Shown in pieces: positions 60,901 to 63,543 of a DNA stretch of 64,000 nucleotides; the stretch's first letter is position 1, and each line of letters starts with the position of its first letter. Source of the DNA: Arcuatula senhousia (lineage: Eukaryota; Mollusca; Bivalvia; Mytilida; Mytilidae); NCBI GenBank assembly GCA_963971305.1, contig OZ020306.1:37407512-37471511 (forward strand). The letters run 5' to 3'. The notes under the pieces are model-generated. The model was not told the DNA's origin. It did no database searches and saw nothing but the letters and a program-made list of their open reading frames with translations. Made by a program: the position numbers and the translations under genes.

Positions 60901-63543
60901 TGAGGAAGTCAATTTATGATTATAAACGAGATCGGTTATCGGTAACACTCTGGAATGTTCCGGATTACTAAAAGTTATAAAATCATGTTCCCATATATAA
61001 TTTACAATTTTTGTCACGTGACCTGTAATCTAATTTACATTCATAAATATTAATGAGGGAAAATGAAACTTATTTCTGGCTATGAAAAGTAGTAACGGGA
61101 ATGGACCTGCAATTTAGCCTTTTTTATGGGAATTCTATTGGTCATACCCTTACCATAACCTGCAGCAAGGTTTTTTAACGTGCAAGAGATGTGACATTTT
61201 CCCCAACAGTGCACCACTATTGTTTCTTGTAAGATTTTCCGCAATTTAGTCGCAACCGGGCATTCATTATGACATGGCTGCCTCATTCAAACACCTTGGG
61301 CATTCCAATTGCTCTGCGGGCAAAGCGGCCTGACCCGATGTCAGATTTATTAGTGGATTTTTACCAACCTGCTAAGCGGTGCTTCGGTCCCATTCACTAC
61401 GAACTTTGTATCGAGAAATGCCAACTTTGCACTGAGAATGTCAACTTGGAACTATGATACTTGTAGCTCCAATAAACAAATGTGTAAGAACTAATGCCAC
61501 TACCGGTCTTTCGTAATAAGGTTTGGTAGTGAAACTAGCCATTTTAATTCATTAAGTATATTGAAAAAAAAATTCAGAGTGTGAAGAATTCGTGACTTAA
61601 GCAAATGAGTTTCATCTGTAAAATAAAATCTTATGTACTTCTATTCAAACAAATTTATTTTTTGTAATTTTATTTTTGCTCTGCTTTTTTTCAAGCTAAC
61701 AAAGACGTTTACGAGTCAACACAATTAGACAGGTAAATTGAGGAAAATAAGTATTGAATATAGACGTTTAATATCTTTCAAATAATAACATGCATCTTTT
61801 ATAATTATGGATCAACAAGAGAAATGACTTCTGTAAAAGTACGTTTGCACATTCAACGACATCTTTTATGTGGAATACAAATAAAATGAATATGAATTTT
61901 TAACGTATTCATCCTAAAATTTTTGAAACATTTTGTGTTTGTTGGGAATAAAATTATGCCGTGTGCATGACACCGAAAATTACTGACATTGATACCCCTA
62001 GAAACAGTTTCATAGTCTTTTTAATGACGCACCTGGTCAATTGTAAATAAGTTTCACTTACAATTGTATGTTAGAATAATATTTTTGTAGTTATATACAT
62101 GATTATTTTGAACTGAATAATATTAAGTTACAAAGTTAAATCCATTTCTTTAACAAATAAACTTGTTTTTGTAGTCAAAGAAATCTGTATAATGAACTAG
62201 GAGAAATTAATCTTGGTAAGTTAAATTAGCAATACAAGCGCTTATCTATAATAATAGCTAACTTAGAATGAAACAAAACCCAGATAAATGTCCCGATTTG
62301 ATTTTAATCAGATCTATTTATTGTTCCCTACTGTCACTTCTTGGTAGATCTTAAGACAGTCCGTTATATTTTCAGTTCTGATGACCAATCAGATTTGCAG
62401 CTTCCATGATCTATGCAACATTCTTCGTTTTAAAAAATCCAGAGGATTCCGAAAACGGTAACCAAACAGAAAGTTAAATTGGTATTTTCAGACCTACAAT
62501 ACCGACACAGTAGGGAACAATTGATGATATGATTTTAATCAGATTGGAAAATATTCATCTATAAACAATTGACTTTGTAAATCGAACCAACATACTTTTT
62601 TAAGAGTACAAAAAATTAAACTTTGAAAAGGTCTGTGCAGTGAAATAAGCGAGACTTTGTAATTAAAATCGCATGTCTGTTTAGCCAAACTAAAATTGAA
62701 GTCATTACACACGCAATTAAGGCAAATTTGAGAAAGGTTAATCTAGTTTAATCTACTACAACATGTTCATCAAAGTTGAAAGGTCTGCTTTTTCATGGAA
62801 ATGTTTTGAACAACTTAGTTTGAAGATGAAAGGACGGCATTTTCATTTACCGAAAAGGGGCAATTTGTTTATTTGCAAAAGTTCTAGTGCATGCCAAGGT
62901 CGGAAAACAATTACTTTTCATTTTTTGTTGTGACTTTATTTGGACATATTATATTTTGCCATTTTAACAGTTTGTTCTGTAAGCAAATAGTATGATTAGC
63001 CTATATATAGTTGGCTCGGATTCGCTTATTTGAATATTAAATTCTTAACTTTTTTATTATAATTTCGTTTGAAAATAATATGGCTATCGTTTCTTGATTA
63101 AATAAAACGAAGCTAAAGCTATGACTCCGGATTCTCCAAAAACTTTTGCGTCAATAATTCCGTCTCATGGATGTGCCTCGTTTGTCCAGATAATATTTCG
63201 CCTCATGTCAATAAACGACATATTACCGTTGGTTTCTCATAAATCACTAGTTATATTTCACATTTGGTTGATAGAGAAATGTTTTTTTGCTAAATAATGT
63301 CCTATACTACTTTAAATGCGCTGTGTAGATAACTTTTAATTTCGCAAGGGGTTATGCACAACTACAAAACGGAAAGCTTTAATTGTTTTGTGCTTATAAT
63401 TAAAATGTACAAGATTTAATTTTACTTCTTGACTGTTTTAAAGGATAATTGTTAATATTAATTGTGTAAATTGTGTACTATAATTTTTTGCTTCGATTAT
63501 TTTTTCAGAAAGTGCTATGCAAGATTCTGCAGACACAAGGTAA
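9943..63543 (+). CDS. multi-Ig transmembrane receptor gene, 12-exon model
   Basis: Twelve exons join in frame: 9943-9997, 22304-22666, 31398-31718, 39382-39702, 40754-41074, 41770-42090, 42279-42608, 51769-52074, 53239-53376, 61696-61732, 62175-62215 and 63509-63543. The coding total is 2589 nt, or 862 residues. Order: signal peptide 1-22; divergent domain 23-139; five C2/CD80-like Ig domains 140-677; cysteine-free Ig-like domain 678-779; membrane helix about 793-813; tail 814-862 with Tyr831 and Tyr843. This is a type I surface receptor of the immunoglobulin superfamily. Nectin-, nephrin- or SYG-like adhesion proteins and mollusc Ig immune receptors share this domain style, and I cannot choose among them. 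Extra frame-neutral exons in the long introns cannot be excluded. The terminal exon could also splice onward. Confidence 0.85.
11580..11910 (-). repeat. retroelement 3' region, family R3 (antisense)
   Basis: It runs from GATGTGGAATAAGTGTACGC at its left edge to a GGCACATATAAAATG block and a TTAAACTAGTTTTTTGG block. The same order occurs at 15930-16260 and, inverted, at 12540-12860. In the 16-kb copy this segment directly follows a reverse transcriptase C-terminus on the minus strand, so I read the family as the 3' region of that retroelement, here in antisense. Confidence 0.6.
12000..12235 (+). repeat. retroelement 3' region, family R2
   Basis: It contains GCAGGAACTGCTTACTCTTC and a GAGTTCACTCTCG block, then GAGTTCGCGTTG and the closing ACCCCTTTGGTACACC motif. 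It is most like the inverted copy at 28396-28545, which shares the unusual GTTGTTATGTGGTTTG-rich middle. Non-coding. Confidence 0.65.
12540..12860 (+). repeat. retroelement 3' region, family R3 (sense)
   Basis: The block includes TTGCCTGTCCTAAGCCAGGA and ends with GTACACTTATTCCACATCTG. This is the reverse complement arrangement of the copy at 11580-11910, so the two form an inverted pair around a 0.6-kb centre. Confidence 0.55.
14275..14590 (+). repeat. two imperfect repeats of about 140-190 bp
   Basis: A CGTCCGTCCGT microsatellite starts the block. Two diverged units follow, sharing GATTTCAAATTAAGTATA or GATTTTAAATTTAGTATA and a CCTGTTTTCTGAG word. Microsatellite plus tandem units resembles the edge of another tandem-core element, but no terminal hairpin is visible. 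Confidence 0.45.
14730..14995 (+). repeat. family R2 fragment, diverged
   Basis: The same order of words as other R2 copies is present: CGACACATTGAA, GCAAGAACTGCCTGATCTTC, and TGTTTACCGGTTTTGTC near the right end. It is strongly diverged and non-coding. Confidence 0.55.
15120..15430 (+). repeat. family R2, good copy
   Basis: One of the best preserved copies. It includes CAGATGTTGGTTTGTCATAG, ACGGGTGTGCTATAGCAAGC, a GGAACTGCTTACTCTTCC block and the end GGATACCCCATTGGTACCTC. Length is about 310 bp. The open frame across it matches nothing I know and is not shared by the other copies. Confidence 0.65.
15526..15722. mobile_element. small MITE-like element (TACTGTGG ends)
   Basis: The left end TACTGTGGATTCATTTATTT and the right end, which reads inward as TACTGTGGTTTCATTTACAT, form inverted repeats. 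The interior also folds back (TTTTCGTGG and CCACGAAA words). A diverged relative lies at 41382-41598. About 197 bp, non-coding. Confidence 0.65.
15795..16260 (-). repeat. R3 plus R2 tail of a minus-strand retroelement
   Basis: Read on the minus strand this runs from 16260 through R3 into a truncated R2 (words GGGTGTGCTATAGCAGGCAG). It directly follows the reverse transcriptase C-terminus at 16580-16298. This contiguity is the evidence that R3 and R2 are parts of one retroelement's 3' region. A 70-codon frame at 15991-16203 (minus) with SCLRRGS-like words has a diverged counterpart at 40120-40230. Confidence 0.55.
16298..16580 (-). pseudogene. reverse transcriptase C-terminal fragment
   Basis: The minus frame reads SPFWYSNIPSAFAYGVFVSQ and then FIRYSRTCRNGIDFLGRA. 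This is the tail of a reverse transcriptase type very common in bivalve genomes (usually ending in SNIPSAPAYGV-YISQLIRYAR). Only about 80 residues survive and no catalytic YxDD block is present. A second copy of the same region is at 30650-30960. Confidence 0.7.
16765..17960 (+). pseudogene. Penelope-like retroelement: RT end plus GIY-YIG endonuclease
   Basis: The frame can be followed from about 16765 (SEDDFNSIVSF, then KLFFLDLECSILNGK) through SVFYKPTDAHCYLNF, SHP/NAIPRSQFPRLKRIC and IPLVLTYH to a cysteine pair (CGRTICVTC). It ends with a GIY-YIG endonuclease domain (NIIYSIRCAKCLKIYVGET, then R..EHRRS) and stops at 17807. This order of RT thumb, linker and GIY-YIG is diagnostic of Penelope-like elements, where the nuclease makes the target nick. 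The upstream RT, including the catalytic aspartates, is missing, as expected for a 5'-truncated insertion. The last 309 codons are uninterrupted, so it is fairly young. The trailing 3' segment carries GAAGAAGGACTTTATGTCC. Confidence 0.85.
18521..19978. mobile_element. inverted-end element with 129-bp tandem core, copy 1
   Basis: It is collinear with 20498-21465. It starts GCGAGTTTTGCAGATG (the second copy has GCGAGCATCGCAGATG) and ends CGATGCTCGC, so the intact family would have GCGAGCATCG inverted ends. This copy carries about 4.7 tandem units of 129 bp, while the other has one. Non-coding. Superfamily unknown. Confidence 0.6.
19040..19660 (+). repeat. 129-bp tandem repeat, about 4.7 units
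   Basis: The word TTCTAAATCAAC recurs at 19181, 19310, 19439 and 19568, exactly 129 bp apart, with a diverged first unit near 19047. Each unit includes GAAGAATATCTGCCAGG and TCAGAAAATC-like words. It lies inside element copy 1. Confidence 0.85.
20498..21465. mobile_element. inverted-end element, copy 2 (single core unit)
   Basis: It begins GCGAGCATCGCAGATGCGAG and ends AATGCTCAC. It aligns by eye with copy 1 over the start (CCCTACGGCATTGTGCATGT against CCCTACGACATTATGCATGT), the core unit near 21050-21140 and the end (ATTTCGTCCCCGC against ATTGCGTCCCCGC). It is diverged, so the duplication or insertion is old. Confidence 0.6.
21540..21690 (+). repeat. old family R2 fragment
   Basis: Faint but ordered matches remain: CCTATTGTTGTTTTTTCATG, TCGAGTTTACTGATATTGTC, and GAGTGCCCTGTTTGTTCCC at the end. 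Non-coding. Confidence 0.4.
22304..22666 (+). CDS. receptor exon 2: divergent four-cysteine N-terminal domain
   Basis: The exon is 363 bp, phase 1 at both ends (acceptor TTTTCAG, donor GTTAGT). It encodes residues 19-139 with cysteines at 45, 80, 97 and 120 and glycosylation sequons NTT (86) and NYS (98). The outer pair, about 75 residues apart, fits the disulfide of an Ig fold (SKFMC ... RMACSIQ). The inner pair (SPC, YWC) could be a second bridge. It lacks the GRPA-IQWYIG motif of the later domains. As the outermost domain it is the best candidate ligand-binding surface. I do not recognise a named domain family. CAGCAG at the acceptor allows a one-codon splice variant. Confidence 0.8.
22696..23714 (-). 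mobile_element. hairpin-ended tandem-core element, copy B (short core)
   Basis: On the minus strand it starts at 23714 with CTTCGGTCCAGGTGAGCTAT, runs through a CGTCGTCGT microsatellite and ends near 22696 in GGCTCCTGTGAGCC. Between lie about four units of roughly 140 bp built on ATTTAAGCAAGCAATAGCTT, ATGAAAGAACGTTATTTTA and GGGGCCGTAACCCCTATAAG. The 5' hairpin has lost one arm. Copies C to G share this core, while copy A has a different one. Confidence 0.75.
24075..27217. repeat. 384-bp satellite array, 8.2 nearly identical units
   Basis: AAAATTACAAATACC recurs every 384 bp from 24075 to 27147, and the array breaks off inside the ninth unit at 27217. Units differ by only a few bases (for example one C to A change near 26536 and a change near 27018). 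Each unit contains two hairpins, GTCAGAC-AA-GTCTGAC (first at 24377-24392) and GGACC-TCT-GGTCC. A 96-codon open frame on the minus strand recurs in each full unit because the units are copies. It is not evidence of a gene. The homogeneity implies recent amplification or gene conversion. Confidence 0.95.
27330..28204 (+). mobile_element. hairpin-ended tandem-core element, copy C
   Basis: It starts in TTAGTGAGCTATTGCCATCA with the 5' arm of the hairpin missing, then a CGTCGTTGTCTGTCGTC tract. About three to four core units follow (GGGGTTATGGCTCTATAAAGG, AGCTGTTGCTTGCTTAAAC). It ends CAGGTGGGCGATTTAAGCTC, then CTGGGAGCATCTTG near 28204. It lies just downstream of the satellite. Confidence 0.7.
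28396..28545 (-). repeat. family R2 fragment (antisense)
   Basis: GAAGCAAAGGTGTACCAAAG is followed by GGGGTAATCAGTATC and AAAGACAAAACCGGCAGAC. It is the reverse complement of the 12060-12235 copy, including its AACAAAACAAACCACATAAC middle. Confidence 0.6.
29538..29632 (-). repeat. GATCGCAATGG inverted-end unit, fourth copy
   Basis: It begins GATCGCAATGGTCC and ends CCATTGCGATC, with GGTTTCATGGCGCC inside. It is the reverse complement of the unit at 8876-8970. The adjoining ATGATCAATCTCATAG word also matches the flank of that copy near 9022. Confidence 0.6.
30340..30640 (-). repeat. family R2 (antisense), good copy
   Basis: GCAGAGGTACCAATGGGGTA at the left edge, AGCAGTTCCTGCTTGCTATA and CCAACATCTGCACTC at the right edge make this a nearly full copy. 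It directly abuts a minus-strand RT fragment, again placing R2 downstream of RT coding sequence. Confidence 0.65.
30650..31085 (-). pseudogene. reverse transcriptase C-terminal fragment, second copy
   Basis: The words AAATTTCTTGAGTGAAGACA, GCAACCGAGGAGCAACATAA and TCTGGAGTAACGAATCAATT parallel the RT tail at 16320-16450. The minus-strand frame is broken by small changes. The stretch to 31085 (ATCATCAATAAAAGCGCATA) may continue upstream into RT. Confidence 0.55.
31398..31718 (+). CDS. receptor exon 3: Ig domain 1 of the repeat series
   Basis: 321 bp, phase 1-1, acceptor ATTATTAG and donor GTTTGT. It encodes residues 140-246. Ig landmarks: TFTCTTDDGRPAALIQWYIG holds the first cysteine and the core tryptophan, and the second cysteine is in NIFCQAVNIAG. 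The GRPA-x-IQWYIGGRNVT block and the D-x-K-N-x-x-C-x-A-x-N end are typical of C2/CD80-like Ig domains. Sequons NVT and NGT suggest glycosylation. It is closely related to exons 4 and 5, pointing to tandem exon duplication. The donor is weaker than those of neighbours, which might allow regulated use. Confidence 0.88.
31950..33250 (+). pseudogene. decayed reverse transcriptase of the bivalve-common type
   Basis: In-frame pieces appear in the right order: PADKAADNVAVV near 32050, then TYYKLHTMYWIPKLNKIH near 32210-32265. RVSENSGINHVWSVNKSLDV and DSYDISFLYANLPHKL follow (32370-32520). VYDKRDDFTFLMINFPFLEG comes next near 32890 and a tail near 33180-33230. They are separated by stops and frameshifts, so it is a fossil. 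The type is the same RT family as at 16298 and 49462. Confidence 0.75.
33322..34065. mobile_element. GGCCGGATTTC inverted-end element with 168-bp core, copy 1
   Basis: The left end GGCCGGATTTC (33322) and its complement ending at 34065 form an 11-bp inverted repeat. The right end also folds on itself (CCGGATTTTTCAC against GTGAAATCCGG). Next to that hairpin is a CCGCCCGCC-rich simple tract. The core is about four 168-bp units, with AACTAAGTCGGTAAACAGG at 33492, 33660 and 33828. The plan of hairpin, microsatellite and tandem core parallels copies A to G of the other family although the sequences differ. Confidence 0.8.
35168..35911. mobile_element. GGCCGGATTTC inverted-end element, copy 2
   Basis: It is carried along in the 1846-bp duplication and is not an independent insertion. 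It differs from copy 1 by a few bases, for example CCGCTGACCG against CCGCAGACCG in the GC-rich tract. Confidence 0.8.
36400..37300 (-). repeat. tandem copies of a retroelement tail
   Basis: Units of roughly 400 bp sharing ATATTAAAAACGAAAGAATA, TGTGCCAGAAAGACA and CACTGCGTGTGAAGCGCTTT occur near 36408, 36790 and 37192. Related pieces are near 34565 and 31843. On the minus strand one piece reads MKVNPEKRFTRSEI, a phrase I associate with the end of RT-type elements, so these are probably 3' segments. Non-coding in practice. Confidence 0.55.
37646..38199. mobile_element. MITE with perfect 25-bp inverted ends and TA flanks
   Basis: The ends begin CAGATGGGTGCACACA and match perfectly over 25 bp when inverted (37648-37672 and 38173-38197). 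TA lies immediately outside each end, as in a TA target duplication of Tc1/mariner-type elements. The 550-bp interior has no gene and is full of recurring AAGTTAACTT, AAGCAGTCATAA and GACTGGTCATG words in both orientations. The perfect ends suggest recent mobility. The superfamily is inferred from the TA only. Confidence 0.85.
38519..38850 (-). repeat. R3 and R2 fragments (antisense)
   Basis: GATATTGAGATGTGGAATAA at 38525 is the left edge of antisense R3 as at 11577. After a foreign stretch, GAAGCAAAGAGGTACCAAAG at 38704 starts an antisense R2 remnant that decays into AT- and A-rich sequence by 38850. Confidence 0.45.
39382..39702 (+). CDS. receptor exon 4: Ig domain 2
   Basis: 321 bp, phase 1-1, acceptor TTTCAG, donor GTATAA. 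It encodes residues 247-353. The core is LTCKTDAGRPAAWIQWYIGG, with the second cysteine in DIHCEAANIE. Sequons NST, NLT and NVT are present. The stretch from GRPAAWIQWYIG to TKFISSSVL is nearly the same as in exons 3 and 5. The adhesion-type fold sits in the middle of the ectodomain. Confidence 0.88.
39703..40753 (+). other. intron 4 (1.05 kb)
   Basis: It runs from GTATAA to an acceptor ending TTGTAAG at 40753. A frame at 39975-40337 contains SCLRRRSFFYYFYPGLELYA, which is similar to the R3-associated frame at 15991-16203. I read it as an old R3 remnant and not a receptor exon. The rest is plain. Confidence 0.6.
40754..41074 (+). CDS. receptor exon 5: Ig domain 3
   Basis: 321 bp, phase 1-1, donor GTAAGT (consensus). 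It encodes residues 354-460, with ITCTTDAGRPVAWIQWYIGD and the second cysteine in NVQCEAVNLEG. Sequons include NVT and NYT. It is most like exon 4, so the two are the likeliest recent duplicates. The acceptor is AAG in place of CAG, preceded by a T/G-rich tract. Confidence 0.88.
41075..41769 (+). other. intron 5 (0.7 kb) with one MITE-like element
   Basis: It runs from GTAAGT to TTTTTTCAG (41769). Apart from the element at 41382-41598 I see nothing in it. Confidence 0.7.
41382..41598. mobile_element. MITE-like element related to 15526-15722
   Basis: The left end TACTGCAGTTTCATTACTTT and the right end AATAAATGAATCCACATA are inverted relatives. The interior has CCACGAAAATTGATATCC and CACGAAATTGGTACC words like the intron 1 copy. 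It is diverged from that copy. Confidence 0.55.
41770..42090 (+). CDS. receptor exon 6: Ig domain 4
   Basis: 321 bp, phase 1-1, acceptor TTTTTTCAG, donor GTATAT. It encodes residues 461-567, with FTCTTSSSRPASTVQWYIGE and the second cysteine in VLCEALNMEG. GRPA is replaced by SRPA, the commoner form in C2/CD80-like domains. It is diverged from exons 3-5 but of identical length. Sequon NVT is conserved. Confidence 0.88.
42091..42278 (+). other. intron 6 (188 bp)
   Basis: The shortest intron of the gene, from GTATAT to GCTATTTCAG. AT-rich, with no repeat recognised. Its shortness suggests that exons 6 and 7 are spliced together by intron definition. Confidence 0.75.
42279..42608 (+). CDS. receptor exon 7: Ig domain 5
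   Basis: 330 bp, phase 1-1, acceptor ATTTCAG, donor GTAAGT. It encodes residues 568-677, with FTCTTGPSRPDAFINWSVGE and the second cysteine in IITCAAYNDE. It is three codons longer than exons 3-6, which I place in the loop after NVTGQAIRQPPQ. It is the most diverged of the series but keeps SRP, the core tryptophan and the NVT sequon. Confidence 0.87.
45081..45417 (+). mobile_element. tRNA-derived SINE
   Basis: The first 75 bases look like a tRNA-related Pol III promoter: A box TGGTGTAGTGG at 45090-45100 and B box GGTTCGATCC at 45134-45143, at normal spacing. No clean cloverleaf with matching acceptor ends is seen, and a unique body follows to about 45417. This is therefore a SINE head and not a functional tRNA gene. 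The right boundary is approximate. Confidence 0.7.
45693..45724. repeat. perfect 12-bp-stem hairpin, likely element terminus
   Basis: TTATCCCCGCGC, an 8-base loop TTTTGCTA, then the exact complement GCGCGGGGATAA. It stands out in AT-rich surroundings. By analogy with the other hairpins here it is probably the end of a non-autonomous element whose body may include 45418-45692. Confidence 0.7.
46720..47216 (+). mobile_element. GC-rich mollusc SINE or LINE 3' end
   Basis: A GC-rich island of about 500 bp contains AGCTTGTCGTAAGAGGCGAC near its start, CACGTAAAAGACCCC in the middle and a tail of GGGCGTAAAACACCAACTCA followed by ACTCACTC repeats. That combination is familiar from widespread mollusc SINEs with an ACTC microsatellite tail. 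The open frames across it are by-products of GC content. Confidence 0.65.
48215..48430 (+). repeat. family R2 fragment
   Basis: It holds GCGACGGGTGTGCTAAAACA, AGCAGGAACTGCGTACTCTC and GGAGTTCGCGTTGTTGATTG, and ends near TTGGTACCTCTGCTTC. Non-coding. Confidence 0.65.
48940..49701 (-). pseudogene. RT fragments on the minus strand
   Basis: The minus frame 49701-49462 reads INRIKSRLLGSRYVFVLADK and then AANNDDV. This is the N-terminal LADKAANN block of the same RT family seen at 31950. Weaker RT-like traces run leftwards to about 48940. The frame is broken and no catalytic centre is seen. Confidence 0.6.
50840..51450 (+). repeat. two family R2 fragments
   Basis: ATCTGACACATTGAATTGAC at 50846 is a left-edge fragment interrupted by unrelated DNA. 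At about 51260-51450 the rest of a copy follows, with GATTTCTTCCGGAGTACTGG, ACGACTCGAGTTTGCGCTG and a closing GGATGCCTATTTGGTTCC. Confidence 0.5.
51590..51745 (+). repeat. TATGGTCTG-type short repeats before exon 8
   Basis: TATGGTCTGG, TATGGTCCGACC, TATGGTCTGATC and TATGGTCTGG occur in 130 bp, some as local palindromes. They end about 40 bases before the exon 8 acceptor. Complementary words (TTGGACCATATAAGAG, CTGGACCATACGAG) lie near 43133-43175 at the other end of the same intron. Confidence 0.55.
51769..52074 (+). CDS. receptor exon 8: cysteine-free membrane-proximal Ig-like domain
   Basis: 306 bp, phase 1-1, acceptor after a long T tract, donor GTAAGT. It encodes residues 678-779. The Ig pattern is clear: ISLLIIANPKPTVTWKFG supplies strand B, the proline pair and the core tryptophan, and EDDFGTYYLNVNNGVG is the D-x-G-x-Y motif and following strands. 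Both disulfide cysteines are replaced (LL at strand B, Y-Y-L at strand F) and no cysteine occurs in the exon. This is an I-set or V-like module, unlike the C2-type repeats before it, and it sits next to the membrane. The replacement of both cysteines by hydrophobic residues suggests a real fold and not decay. Confidence 0.85.
52075..53238 (+). other. intron 8 (1.16 kb)
   Basis: It runs from GTAAGT to CCTTTTCAG (53238). Half of it is hairpin element D, which ends 16 bases before exon 9. The first half (52075-52632) shows nothing recognised apart from AT-rich DNA. Confidence 0.75.
52633..53222 (+). mobile_element. hairpin-ended tandem-core element, copy D (best ends)
   Basis: The 5' hairpin is perfect: AGCTCACCTGGACC at 52634-52647, GAA, and the 14-base complement at 52651-52664. 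Then CGTCCGTCGTCGTCGTCG, two to three core units (GAGAAAAGCTGTTGCTTGCT near 52951, repeated in diverged form near 53114), and the end CAGGTGAGCGATTCAGGCTC with the GGCTCC-TG-GGAGCC hairpin. It forms the 3' half of intron 8. Confidence 0.85.
53239..53376 (+). CDS. receptor exon 9: transmembrane segment
   Basis: 138 bp, phase 1-1, donor GTAAGT. After a short stalk (DSNVSVREPLSF, sequon NVS) it encodes GAGIGVGLGIAVFVGIVAAV, a 20-residue glycine-rich hydrophobic helix (about residues 793-813). NNILKQFRK follows, a positive stop-transfer sequence. The orientation is type I, extracellular N-terminus. The GxxxG-like spacing could promote helix packing with a partner. This exon ties the Ig exons to the cytoplasmic micro-exons. 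Confidence 0.88.
53649..54241 (+). mobile_element. hairpin-ended tandem-core element, copy E (decayed)
   Basis: The start AGTTCACATTGACCAAAGGT and the end GTGAGTGATTCAGACTCATG with GGGAGCTTCTAG are mutated versions of the family ends. CGTCCGTCGTCGTCGTC and two core units lie between. It is older than copy D by appearance. Confidence 0.7.
54405..54650 (+). repeat. family R2 copy
   Basis: The copy reads GCGGAACTGGTGTGCTATAG, CAAGCAGGAACTGCTTCTTC, then CACTGGTTTTGTCTCTACCC and GGATACCCCATTGGTAAC. It is well preserved and in the sense of the host gene. Non-coding. Confidence 0.65.
55072..55175. repeat. imperfect 21-bp inverted repeat
   Basis: GTGGCGCCATCCCTCGCCCAT at its left arm (55072-55092) pairs with ATGAGCGAGGGGTGGCGCCAC (55155-55175) with two mismatches. 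The arms are GC-rich in an AT-rich setting. It may be the core of a small inverted element, but I cannot define outer ends. Confidence 0.6.
55583..56115 (+). mobile_element. hairpin-ended tandem-core element, copy F (3' truncated)
   Basis: It starts AGCTCACCTGGCCCAACCGA and the second hairpin arm is degraded (GGTCTAGATGAGCC). GTTGTCGTCGTACGCGTCGC and diverged core units run to about 56115 (GTTCTTTTAATGTTATAAAT). The usual GGCTCC-TG-GGAGCC end is missing. Confidence 0.65.
56451..56633 (-). repeat. 3' LTR of the gag-only element
   Basis: The 183-bp copy carries ACATGT inserted near 56479 relative to the other LTR, and shares GGGAACGTCTGCTGCGTCTG and CTGGGTACTTCCGGTACTCG with it. Confidence 0.9.
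56634..56643 (-). promoter_or_regulatory. polypurine tract of the LTR element
   Basis: CAGGGAGGAG on the minus strand abuts the 3' LTR, where plus-strand DNA synthesis is primed. Its position fixes the element's orientation together with the primer-binding site. Confidence 0.7.
56930..57345 (-). repeat. degenerate tandem repeats in the element's 3' part
   Basis: The phrase GGAGACACTCCATGTTTCCC or a variant recurs about five times every 75-110 bp, alternating with CACAGAGGACCTCC-like words. It lies between gag and the 3' LTR, where pol would be expected. Open frames here on both strands are by-products of the repeat and its C-rich composition. Confidence 0.7.
58017..59717 (-). CDS. retrotransposon Gag-like protein with N-terminal HhH-like segment
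   Basis: 566 codons, uninterrupted, reading leftwards. Residues about 10-55 (TQELMSVPGIGFENADSILE, then LRETRG and LQDIPSL) look like a helix-hairpin-helix of the ComEA type. A long polar, low-complexity middle follows. Residues about 280-440 (LPKSLKFDGTTSWKAFYAKF, LEGKASVFYALQ, LLEKRFGFSELPETA, DESLEDWADRVLSLA) match the capsid-type core of Ty3/gypsy Gag. Near residue 480 RLDCLESKMDKTLDGIQSIR could be a short coiled coil. No CCHC zinc knuckle is seen. It would assemble particles packaging the element's RNA. The intact frame suggests recent activity or selection in trans. The frame is GC-rich compared with its surroundings. Confidence 0.85.
   Translation of the reverse strand: MMRVLVNFCSTQELMSVPGIGFENADSILELRETRGDLELIDLQDIPSLKITSRLLQCLDFSPNVRWGDRWFKVRGHGHQEPWQEKGKGSEDELRFYGVKDDEMRTQAPAQCLMGQPELPFPGKSIPGGRVQEWETRTSTPVQSRQVTHKERPGLGVRSDWRYVDGDRGIIRNCPLRNAGVHRNTEGRGEGVNTVGHSTTGDDGRLGVRERGIRQRRGQAFPEVDNSRGAMYPSAWEKEDQLHTFSWSEGQDKTVDDWGTQTGIRGHSGYNPTVYLPKSLKFDGTTSWKAFYAKFSRLAAASGWAEDECQIQLCWCLEGKASVFYALQVERNPVVSYEEAVGLLEKRFGFSELPETAQLKFGNMCQTPDESLEDWADRVLSLANLAFQGLPESYIDQRAVVKVCQGVFDRDAGSYVSNACPKTIEKALDAIKWHQHNHLAIYGQTLKSSRGTRSGTGANIWVVGEKKKVVGKSVGKEDSGNFGARLDCLESKMDKTLDGIQSIRVLMQGSELKGGERHPCGKIGSSSNMCSKQLCSPVVKKQGNSKAKIENLNCKGSTQETRARPK
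60338..60355 (-). promoter_or_regulatory. primer-binding site of the LTR element
   Basis: On the minus strand it reads TGGCGCTGCGACTTTCTC one base after the LTR. TGG pairs with the CCA end of a tRNA primer. I cannot name the tRNA from memory. Confidence 0.7.
60357..60533 (-). repeat. 5' LTR of the gag-only element
   Basis: The 177-bp copy of the terminal repeat begins TGTAGTGG on the minus strand and ends CTTACA next to the primer-binding site. Promoter elements are not obvious. Confidence 0.9.
61696..61732 (+). CDS. receptor exon 10: cytoplasmic micro-exon with Tyr831
   Basis: 37 bp, entering in phase 1 and leaving in phase 2 (donor GTAAAT). Joined to exon 9 it reads RKTSS-TNKDVYESTQLD. 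The tyrosine is in DVYEST, an acidic-flanked site of the kind tyrosine kinases use. A second AG nine bases in (61704) would give a three-codon shorter form in the same frame. The call rests on phase and motif, because an exon this short cannot be found by length. Confidence 0.7.
61733..62174 (+). other. intron 10 (442 bp)
   Basis: It runs from GTAAAT to TTTTTGTAG. AT-rich, nothing else recognised. Confidence 0.65.
62175..62215 (+). CDS. receptor exon 11: cytoplasmic micro-exon with YNEL
   Basis: 41 bp, entering in phase 2, leaving in phase 1 (donor GTAAGT). With exon 10 it reads LDS-QRNLYNELGEINL. Only this frame is open across the join; the others hit stops. YNEL (Tyr843) fits the YxxL core of SH2-docking and endocytic motifs, 12 residues after Tyr831. 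It is not a strict ITIM (Asn at -2), nor a full ITAM because the first site is YEST. Confidence 0.72.
62216..63508 (+). other. intron 11 (1.3 kb)
   Basis: It runs from GTAAGT to TTTTTTCAG. It contains short diverged repeats (CAGATCTATTTATTGTTCCC and the related inverted CAGTAGGGAACAATTG near 62508) but no element I can name. Confidence 0.6.
63509..63543 (+). CDS. receptor exon 12: tail end, or another micro-exon
   Basis: Entering in phase 1, it reads E-SAMQDSADTR and meets TAA at 63541-63543, which would end the protein at residue 862. The stop overlaps a donor-like GTAAAA at 63540. If that is used, the exon is 31 bp, leaves in phase 2 and the gene continues beyond what I can follow. No convincing polyadenylation signal is visible before the next repeat. 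Confidence 0.55.

Larger units (their letters stand above)
53377..61695 (+). other. intron 9 (8.3 kb)
   Basis: It runs from GTAAGT to TTTTTTTCAAG (61695). It holds hairpin elements E and F, an R2 copy, an imperfect inverted repeat and the antisense gag-only LTR element. Nothing recognised at 54651-55060, 55180-55580, 56120-56450 and 60534-61690. A cytoplasmic exon with phase 1-1 could be hidden here. Confidence 0.65.

Noticed and set aside
61696..62215. A canonical ITAM or ITIM in the tail
   Set aside because: The first site is YEST, not YxxL or YxxI, and the second (NLYNEL) has Asn at -2. Only a single YxxL core can be claimed.
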